DNA of 19,610 nucleotides, from assembly GCA_010015655.1 (NCBI GenBank), contig ML976694.1:2779-22388 (forward strand), given 5' to 3'. The first letter of the stretch is position 1. Every line of letters starts with the position of its first letter. The translations under genes were made by a program, and so were the position numbers. Below are positions 11,349-19,102 of this stretch, piece after piece. This stretch comes from Bimuria novae-zelandiae CBS 107.79 (taxonomy: Eukaryota; Ascomycota; Dothideomycetes; Pleosporales; Didymosphaeriaceae). The notes below the pieces were generated by a model. It had not been told where the DNA came from and made no database searches. It saw only the letters and a program-made list of their open reading frames with translations.

Positions 11349-12931
11349 TGCCCATTGTAGGTGTGACCGTCTTATCGTCGGCGATCAGCGCCCCAAGCTA
11401 TAACGTTAACGATTACTCCCACAGTAGCGTCTACACTGTATGGTGTGACAGCGTCAAGATCGAGAAGGCTCCGCCTCTCACCACACAATACGAGCCAACG
11501 GACGAGTGTCGCGGGAGATGGATGCTGATCGACAATGGCCCTTCAGGAGATCTACTCACAGTCGTGACGCAGACTAGAACAGAGGCTGTTTCAAGTATCC
11601 CAACCGTTGGGCTGATACCCACCGTAGTGGATACTGTGCCTCCGACCCAGACGAGTCTGGCATCAGAGGCTCGGACCAGCTGTATCGTACCGCCAAACTC
11701 TCTGTAGAGCTTTCCTAGTACCGTAGATGCGTTCCAATCATTTCTTGATCAGACAGATAGCCGGGGCGTCGTGACCGGGCTTCCGGCCGCCACAGGTCCG
11801 GTCAGGCGAGGAGCTTTGAAGACGGTCAATAGGCGGGACCTCGACCCACGCGCGAGGGTTAGCGCTTTTCAGTATACTGCCTTCAGTGAGTATCGTCAAC
11901 TTAAAGAGGGGTCTTCTCCGCCCATCAAGTTGTAGATGGGCGACTAGCAAGCGCACCCGAAGGCATACCTCTCTAGGGGCAAATGGCCGATGATTTCTTC
12001 TCCAGGTATCGACAGCGACCCGCTCTTCAAATCGTGCCAACCATATTCAAATGTACCCTTGTACAGCCCAGGTGTCTGTCCAGAAGGCCAAGAAGTGGTC
12101 GAGGTCACGCAAATCCTAGCGAACAAAACAGACGGCTGTGTTCAGACTTCATGGCAGGCGAGCTGATGTAACAGGTACGATCTGATCACGCTCCCGCTGC
12201 TCGTACTCTACTGACGCACATTTCTAAGTGGCATGTCTTTCGGCTCGGGCATTCCCCGCTTCTGCCAATCTACCATCACCGTCCCGCTCGCAGTACATGC
12301 GTATATCACCTCCAACGGTACGTCCAGCTACGAGTGGACAACCACTGCTGCCGATGGATCTGCGTCCATAGATTCCAGCATTACGGGCCTGGCTACTGGT
12401 CTCGCCATCGCTGATCCCGTCGTCGTGGCGTGGAATCTCGATGAGCTAGCACAGTTCCCTGCAGGATATCGTACATCGCTCGCGGAAAAGATAGGCGTTG
12501 AGCTAACTGCTACACCGGCCAGCAGTTTGACTCTTCCGGGAAAGACCGGAGAAGCGGTAGAGCCCAGCCCGCATCCGAATGTATTGGATACAGGCGCGAA
12601 GATTGGGATAGGCGTAGGAGCCGGTATGGTCGTTTGTATACTGCTAGGAGTGCTCCTCTTCTTGTACATACGGCGAAGGCGAAACCGGAAGCACACCACC
12701 GTGGAAGAGAGGTCAGGACCCGAGACTGCTGAAATGGAAGACCATGATGCGGTTCTTGCTAAGAAAAAGTGGTATCTGGGAGGAAGATGGAGAAATGAGG
12801 CAGCGGCTGAAGGACCACCGACGCAGGAGCTGGATTCGAAGACGGTGCATGTTGTGCCCGGTCCGCCCGCAGAGCTGGATTCGCGAGAAGCAGGACCTGC
12901 TTCTGGGTGCAATGATGAGAGGCATACCTAA
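11349..12931 (+). pseudogene. Cys-rich single-pass membrane protein gene with two in-frame stops
   Basis: One frame links three exons: 11349-11885, 12006-12174 and 12229-12931. Introns are at 11886-12005 (GTGAGT...CCAG) and 12175-12228 (GTACGA...CTGACG...TAAG). The product has an ectodomain with PLTTQYEP, CQPYSNVPLYSPGVCPEGQ and CNSGMSFGSG. A membrane segment follows at about 12601-12672 (GVGAGMVVCILLGVLLFLYI), then a basic RRRRNRK stop-transfer. The cytosolic tail contains KKKWYLGGRWR and VHVVPGPPAELD. This resembles a family of unnamed fungal surface proteins; the function is unknown. TAG at 11705-11707 and TGA at 12164-12166 break the frame, the TGA directly before the Cys of CNSGM. Family-like sequence continues across both stops. 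The start is uncertain: an upstream in-frame ATG at 11273 gives a more hydrophobic leader. It may be a pseudogene, or a gene needing recoding. Confidence 0.65.
12175..12228 (+). other. Intron in the membrane-protein gene (54 nt)
   Basis: The donor is GTACGA, a branch-like CTGACG lies near 12210 and the acceptor is TTTCTAAG ending at 12228. Splicing joins AG to T, giving Ser in CNSGMSFG and entering the long 3' frame without a break. Intact splice signals suggest the damage to this gene is recent. Confidence 0.75.
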
Positions 12932-13151
12932 TTTGATAGACCGCACTCTGTCGATGATCGATACCAATTGATGTTAATCTGTCGGTTGAAACACACGCTG
13001 TTTATCACTAGAGGCGTTTGCGGACACCACGGTTGAAAGAGAGGTCGCGTTAGTCAGTGACTTAGCAAAATGGTGGGAACGTGCCCACGAAGCAGACAGG
13101 TGTTGGGAAGGTGCTGAATCCTGGCGCACGTGGTCTAACTTCCCAACACGA

Positions 13152-13157
13152 TATAAA
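13152..13157 (+). promoter_or_regulatory. TATA box upstream of the F-box-like gene
   Basis: TATAAA in ATATAAAGGC lies 73 bp before the ATG at 13230, followed by a C/A-rich leader typical of fungal 5' UTRs. Confidence 0.55.
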
Positions 13158-13229
13158 GGCACACTTACCCGTTTTACCGCTTCACCCCGACTTCACAACA
13201 CAGGTCTCTCACCACCTCAACATCACATT

Positions 13230-14327
13230 ATGGACAGCTCTACCCACAGCGAGGACGGCGGCCATGCTGTCTACGACGCTGCTCAGCCGACAGAGTTTGT
13301 CAATGACAACCTCAACGTCGAGCCGGATGCTGGAGACGACGCCGTAGCTCCGCCTATCACTCTGTTTCACAGTGAGTCATTCACGGTCCCATGCTGCTCT
13401 CACACGTAATAACAATACGCTCTAGACATGCCTTTGGCTGCTAACAAGCCTACCCAGATTCTCGCTAAGAAGCGCATCGAGGTCGCTCCGAACGTCTACG
13501 TCTGGTCCGACACCCCATTCTCCATCGAGACTGGCACGTCTATGGAGCTCCGCACGACAGACCGCCTTGACGTTAAGTTTGCCCAAGGCTGGCACAAGCT
13601 GCCTGATGAAATCAAGTACGCACGTTCACTAGCAGGTTCTCTGCACCATGTCGTTAGGCTATTTATGGCTGGAATTGAACTCTTCCCCATTATAGCAATC
13701 GAACTGACTCTGTATTGTTACTTTAGGTTCATATCCTGTCTTTCGACGACAGACTGAATGGCAAAAGCATCTTACCGGTCGCCTACTTTAACAAGGATTG
13801 GAAGGTCTTGCAATATTACCACTCAATGACACCAGAATTTGGCACACTCGCGAGCCAGCTCTTCTACACGACACATACTTTCCAGCTTTCCATTATCAAC
13901 AACTACGATACCGGCGCTTGATAGCCCTTGTACGTCTGCTGACATTCAGTTCCCGAAGCGCGAAGTCAACAAGTGGATTCAAGCTGCCGAAGTGTTTCTG
14001 GAAGTCAATGCCCATTTTTGGGCCTTGCTTCAGGCACTTGCCAAGGGCAAATACGGATTCGAAAATCTCACGCATATTGTTGTCAATTTAGATCCAGAAG
14101 AGCGCCCTGACCCTTTCTACAACGCCTATTACGTAGTGGATGACGTAGAAATCAGGCGGCACTGGAAGGGTTTCTTGGACAAAACTGCAGCCATGCCGAT
14201 CAAATTTGGCCGCACTGGTACGTCCAAGATCGTGGACAACTCAGCGTTTCTGGGCCCTATATTAAGGAGCTTGCCGGATCTTCGGACGACCTTGGATAGA
14301 ATGATCACGTTTAGTACCAAGGACTGA
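13230..14327 (+). pseudogene. F-box-like protein gene with two compensating frame breaks
   Basis: Exon 1 (13230-13371) joins exon 2 (13426-13615) through a 54-nt intron (GTGAGT...CTCTAG), forming an Asn codon at ITLFHNMPLAANK. Exon 2 ends in GWHKLPDEIK, and the natural continuation VHILSFDDRL starts at 13727 after a second intron (GTACGC, CTGAC, TTTAG; 13616-13726). LPDEIK-VHILSF resembles the start of an F-box. Spliced at the GT, however, the junction falls one base short and hits TGA at 13755. The 13727-13916 segment is protein-like in another frame. From about 13917 the original frame resumes, with FPKREVNKWIQAAEVF and KYGFENLTHIV, and ends at TGA 14325. This looks like a lost G at the exon 2 edge plus an extra base near 13916. 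Both changes are in short homopolymers, so sequence error is a real alternative. F-box assignment is tentative; the coding nature is fairly sure. Confidence 0.6.
13372..13425 (+). other. Intron 1 of the F-box-like gene (54 nt)
   Basis: The donor is GTGAGT at 13372 and the acceptor CTCTAG ends at 13425, with a weak branch-like AATAAC near 13408. Splicing is phase 1 and keeps the frame open from the ATG at 13230 into exon 2. Confidence 0.75.
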
Positions 14328-15106
14328 AGCCCAGTCGTGTAGGTACAAGGTCGGGTAAGGCAGTTCTATTTGGCATTGTCTTAGTCCTGTGTGTTACCCC
14401 AGGATCAACAATACAGTGTCTGACTTACATTTACTTTGTACCTGGCCGTCTAGAGCGTGGTAGCATTTCCGGACCCCGAGGCCTAAAGAGTCTCGCACAG
14501 TGCGCATGAGTCTGGCATGGAATGCATGAATAGTATGGGAAATAGAATATAAATAGCAAAATCTAGAAGTGGCGGCCCTCTGTCTAACAGGGCTCGAGGT
14601 TGTGGTCCTCTAAGAAGACGCTGCGATTTCTTATTGACACATGTTGAGAGAATGAGGCTCCGCGACACCGATATGTATACGCATATGTGCATCCACGCCT
14701 GGAGAGAAGAGAGGGGTAGGAACGTCGGAGGCAACGGGCTTTCGCGTCAAGGTAGAAGTGGGCCATAAAGGCCAGAGTTTATAGCGGGAAAAGGTAGTAA
14801 GTAACCCCAGGATATATGATACAACGGCGTAATTTCGATTGTTAACATAGGTCTGTATAGCCAGCTTTCAGCTTTACGCGAGAGAACGGGATGCGAGCAC
14901 TGTGAAATGTTACGCGCTAGTATAAATTGGGACGGCACTCCACTACTTCGACGCTAACCAGCACCATCGCGCCCGGAAAGACATGACTGGGATCACGTAC
15001 ACTGATTCTTTGCAACAGCTGCGTCGCTGGTGGTGACAAAATATTCTCCATAACCGTCCCGCGAAATTTTCTATCCCCACCGCTTCTTCCGATCCATCCA
15101 CAAAAG
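14328..15106. other. Intergenic region between F-box-like and dehydrogenase genes
   Basis: No gene is supported on either strand. A TATAAA at 14921-14926 lies 224 bp before the dehydrogenase ATG and could serve a long-leader transcript. Confidence 0.5.
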
Positions 15107-15114
15107 TGACGTCA
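15107..15114. promoter_or_regulatory. Perfect CRE palindrome TGACGTCA
   Basis: TGACGTCA is the consensus site for CREB/ATF-type bZIP factors such as fungal AtfA. It lies 35 bp upstream of the dehydrogenase ATG at 15150. That suggests stress-responsive control, though this close to the ATG it may lie inside the leader. Confidence 0.5.
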
Positions 15115-15149
15115 TAGGCCGCGGAACGTGAACCCACCACCCACGCAAA

Positions 15150-15986
15150 ATGCCCAGCACCCAACCCCTCCGCATCCTCATCACAGGCGGCGCGCGCGGC
15201 ATCGGCCGCGGTCTCTTCCGGCACTTCCTGCGCGCCTGGCACTCCGTCTACATCCTCGACTCCAACTCCTCCGAGCTCGAGCACGTCAAAAAGCTAGCCG
15301 ACACGTGGCCATCGACCTCATCACAGGTCCCATAGAAAGCATCACTCTGCGGCCTGTGCGCCAGAGCAAGCATCAAAGCTACGGTTGAAGATGTGAAAAC
15401 CGTATTTGAAGGGAAACTCGATGTCCTCATCAACAACGCGATGGCTACCGAGGGCGTCGGAGCAGGGAAACCGATGGAAGACGACAGCGACGAGATCATG
15501 GATGATTGGGATAAGAAGATGGCGGTTGGTTTGACGGCGCCGTATTTGTTGAGTTGTCTTTGTGTGCCGTTGCTTAAGGCTGGTTCGAGCACCGAGGGTT
15601 CTCCGGGGACGATTGTTAATATCTCGACTACGCGGGCGTACCAGGCCGAGGATGATCATGAAGCGTATTCCACGGCTAAAGCGGGTATTCTTGGTTTGAC
15701 GCAGTCTATGAGTGTGTCGCTGGGCCATCGGCATACGATTCGCGTGAATGCTATTCTGCTGGGGTGGATACATGTTATGAACGAGCGGGCGGAGGCTGAT
15801 GCGCAGAGTACACCATGGGAGGAGGGCTTGAGTAAAGAAGACGCAGAATGGCATCCTGCTGGTAGGGTTGGGAATGTTGAAGATATTGCTAAGGCGGCTG
15901 AGTACTTGATTGGAAGTGGCTTCGTTACAGGGCAGGAGGTAACTGTCGATGGCGGCGTCGGGCGGAAGATGGTGTATCCTGAATAA
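15150..15986 (+). pseudogene. Short-chain dehydrogenase/reductase (SDR) gene with one in-frame TAG
   Basis: A single frame of 278 codons without introns, usual for a classical SDR. These enzymes use NAD(P)H to reduce or oxidise carbonyl/hydroxyl groups; the substrate cannot be told from sequence. Counting through the stop, the Rossmann cofactor motif TGGARGIG is at 12-19, NNA at 95-97, the catalytic Ser in NISTT at 159 and YSTAK with Tyr173 and Lys177. A C-terminal G-x-TVDGG motif follows. TAG at 15333-15335 (codon 62) interrupts the frame between the first Rossmann half and the NNA strand; the sequence after it reads on as coding in the same frame. A restart downstream would lack the cofactor-binding glycines. 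No intron with sensible borders removes the TAG. The 3' end faces the HET gene tail to tail. Confidence 0.75.
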
Positions 15987-16079
15987 TAAAATGCAGGAAG
16001 GCCTCGGGCAAATCTGCCAACATTCGAGGGACCAAGCCGGCCCAGATGTATGATGTGCATGCATCCGAGCTGATGCGAA

Positions 16080-18482
16080 AGCTGCTGACCAAGCCTGTAG
16101 CTCTTGGGCAATAGTAACATCCGTCCATTTCTCGTCCGCAAAGAACCACTCACTCCAAGGTTTCCCTTCATTCACTGCCTTTTCTTCCCAAAACATCCGG
16201 TCCAGGTAGACACTCGAAAGCTGAGCAAACCCGATACGCTGGTAGACACGATCATCTGGTTGCAGAGTACCAACATCGATTCCTAAGACTGCCACTCTCT
16301 CTTCAAGAATCTCGTGGTTGAATTCTGGACTCCCAAAGGTAGATTTGACGTACGTGGCTAGCACTAGGAATGGACGGTTGTAGGTCGCCACATTGTCCGT
16401 GTAAGGGTTGAAATCTGCTCTGCCGATGGAAAGAGACAAGAGAAAGGCAGGGTCCGAAGGGTCAAGCGTAGTCCAACCGATCGCCCTAGATAGGTGGACA
16501 AGTTCGTGAACGCGAACGTAATCCTTCAACTAGAACCGCGGCAGAGAGGTGCTGTCAGAAGTGAGAGAACCCTGCTGGGCTGGGCCGGGTCCTAATTGAC
16601 ATTGTTCTCCAAGGCTGGAACCGCGAAGATCCAAAAACCTTCCTCGAACTGTTATAAAGCCACTCTCGTTAAGCCATTGCGTTGGCTTCCCATCTGGGGC
16701 CGCTACCGACACGAACCCTCAGCGCGGAATGAAGCTGCCTTCCCAGCCTTCGAACATGGGTTCTCGTGTACAGAGAAGGTACTGTATGGGCCCGTCCCAC
16801 GCCGCCCATGACCATGATGGAGCCCGTTGGGCTGTAGCCTTTTGCAATCCGTCGTTAGTAGGTAACTAAAGCAGTCCAGCACAGATGTGGTCAGCCCAGA
16901 TGCCAGCGCACCGCGAAACCCCGGTCGCAGTGAAGATCTTTCCCGCCATCCCAGATATTGCTATTAGCTTGTCAGTGCCTTTCGTCAAGCCGCAGCGAGA
17001 GTACATCTCGAGCAAAGGTAGCCACTCCAAGGATGTCCGTTTCGAGGTTGTCCCACTCTGGCCAAAGCCGAAGAGGGACCGTGACTCTGGAAGCGCTGAA
17101 GGGCTCAGGAAGGACCCTCTGGCTTTCGTGGGTTCCAGGTCCAGCGGTGTCTGCGCAATATAGTCCTTCATCACCGAGCCATCCTCGCAGTGTATGCCAG
17201 TCGATGTCTCGAAGTACACCATGGTTGAGATGAAATGTATTGTTCTGCTAGCGAGAAAGCGCTCTTGAAGGACCCAGCCTCTTCTTGAGAGCGCACTATT
17301 CGTAATGTCGACATCTGCATTCGGTGGCCGGCACAGAGCAATGTCACTGGCCGCGACACGCACACTGTGAACCTGGCGTTTCGCTAGTGCATTTGAAAGG
17401 AACCCTTCAGAGTCGTCCCGGGCACTATGCACTGCGAGAGTGACAACAGCATTCCGCAAGATGTCTCCCATCTTCACGGACTCTTTTAGCCAATCTCCAT
17501 GGTGATCCTGAATGATGGCGAGAGCATCGATCCAGAGAAGGTCAAGACCTAGCAAACGAGTGATCGTGACTACGTCTTTGAAAGTTAGAGGTAGACTTTT
17601 GATGGCCACACCTGGGTCTCTCAGAGGTGTTCTATTCTCACGTGTGGTTGTGAAATGTTGTGACTGGCCCCAGCGATGGCTCAAAGCAGCATATCGAGGT
17701 AGCTCGGGGTAATCTTCTCAATAGATTTCCTTCAGACGTGCAACTCCATCCGCGGATACATCACGTAGTCTCGCAGGTAGAACCGTATTGGCCGCTGTCG
17801 ACGTGAGTGTGCCGTTTGACAGATGGCTTATTGGCTGATGTAATCCATTCAGCATGGCATCCGCTTTCAAGTCTTGTTCAAGCCAGGTTTGAATGAGAGC
17901 CAACTTCTGATCCATCTCGAGTCTTTCGTCGAGGACGAGACCAACCAGAACCCCGCTGTGACGGTCATCCATGTCATGCGATCGTATTCCATATTCTTCG
18001 TTTGGCTTCATCGCAAGTATGAAAACATTCAGCTTCTCATTGACGACAACATCCTGACTCCTACCCAAGTTCTGTTCTCGCAGACTTATGGTGAACTGTA
18101 TCCTTAATTGGTTGTAAAATTTTAAGTCATTGGTCGGCTGGGGTAGCCAGGTCTTCAGGATTACAGACACTTCCCTGCCATGCGGGATCAATTCAGTTGC
18201 TTCGGGGTTCCATTTTTCGTCGTAAACACGGGATTGATGAAGAGATGAATTGTTGTAGATTTGGGTCATAGCCACGGCGACCCCATCACGGCCCTGAAGA
18301 ATTGCCAACAACGTTTCGCACAGGGCACATTCTCTGCAAGACGTCGGCAAGGTCGGTAAATGGAGGTTGCGAACGTAAATAGTTCGATTGCCGAAATCTT
18401 CGTCGCGAATCAAGCACGATTCAAGCATTCGGTGGTACTCATTGCAGCAGTCGTCTTGTTGGTCTCGCTTTCGTGGCTCCAT
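16080..18482 (-). pseudogene. HET-domain (heterokaryon incompatibility) gene with four in-frame stops
   Basis: One unshifted frame of about 800 codons reads from ATG 18482. The N-terminal part has a Cys pair in SCRECALCETLL. The HET domain follows at about 17700-17250: YAALSHRWG, LPLTFKDVVTITRLLG, LLWIDALAIIQD, DWLKESVKMGDI and RRGWVLQERFLASRTIHF. Downstream comes the usual RAPSWSWAAWDGPI. HET proteins trigger cell death when incompatible fungal hyphae fuse. In-frame stops are TGA 17718-17720, TAG 16866-16868, TGA 16719-16721 and TAG 16530-16532; family-like sequence resumes in frame after each. The usual SHCWG is SHRWG here and the usual IDSLCIIQD is IDALAIIQD. The 3' end is undetermined: family-like sequence ends near 16108 (DVTIA), but the frame stays open to 15342, antisense to the dehydrogenase. 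Most likely a decaying gene. Confidence 0.8.
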
Positions 18483-18650
18483 TCAGTTCCATGGCGGAAG
18501 CAACGTTTCACTCAGACCGTGCCCATGCCTTGGTCGCGTCGAAATCACACCGGGGAACACGATCGGACCTGGCCGGGTCTGTTCAGACTCTAGCTGGGAC
18601 CCGTCATCTCCATGGGAAGCGTTGACAGCGGGCTGCGCCATTAACGCCAT
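18483..18650 (-). other. Possible 5' extension of the HET reading frame
   Basis: Upstream of the HET ATG, and directly abutting it, is a TGA at 18483-18485. Beyond this the same frame stays open for 55 codons to ATG 18650, with a second ATG at 18641. The peptide is not recognisable, so this may be chance. If it is part of the gene, it adds a fifth in-frame stop of the same TAG/TGA type. Confidence 0.25.
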
Positions 18651-19102
18651 CCTAGCGCAGTTATCAGCATGAATTTGGAACTCGACACTGCATCTCCTCT
18701 ATTTCAGATAGTTGATCCGGAATCAACGGACATGGATGCGCTCCACATGTCGTACGTGAGAAAGCAGGGTGCTTGCTACGCGGCAAATCAAGGATCCGCC
18801 AGCTCGGCCTATCAAAAGAGAGAAGTCCTAGTGCGGTATCGGCCGGAGAGCGTGGCCCACTGTCGTAGCAATACACGTCCTAGAGTGTATGAGACAGTTT
18901 GGCGCAGGAAAGAAATGCGAAAACAGTGTTGGACGTACGTGTGGCAATCAAGCTAGGTCTGCATTACTGTGTCCGTGCACCCAATGCACGGATTCAGCCA
19001 ATGCACGCGGAACAACATAAACTCTCTACTAGAAATAAGGCTAACGTGCCTGGCAAGCGAGCGGTCACCCCACTATATTAGTTGACGTTATCCCATGCAC
19101 TG
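18651..19102. other. Spacer between the HET gene and the transposon
   Basis: It should contain the HET promoter on the minus strand. An open frame at 18669-18956 (+) is not recognisable and I do not call it. Confidence 0.4.
18973..19010. repeat. Hairpin plus direct repeat near the transposon
   Basis: CCGTGCA-CCCAA-TGCACGG (18973-18991) is a perfect 7-bp stem with a 5-nt loop. AATGCACG is repeated about 17 bp downstream, within AATGCACGCGG (19000-19010). It lies about 90 bp outside the putative transposon end and could be a protein-binding site or a footprint. Confidence 0.45.

Noticed and set aside
12328..12912. 194-codon minus-strand frame
   Set aside because: Antisense to the well-supported 3' exon of the membrane-protein gene.
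15342..16529. 395-codon minus-strand frame as a separate gene
   Set aside because: Its first part is the C-terminal section of the HET gene in the same frame; the rest is antisense to the dehydrogenase.
16839..16866. Possible intron removing the HET TAG (GTTACC...CTAAC...AAAAG on the minus strand)
   Set aside because: Only about 28 nt, too short for spliceosomal removal, and it begins after the T and A of the stop.
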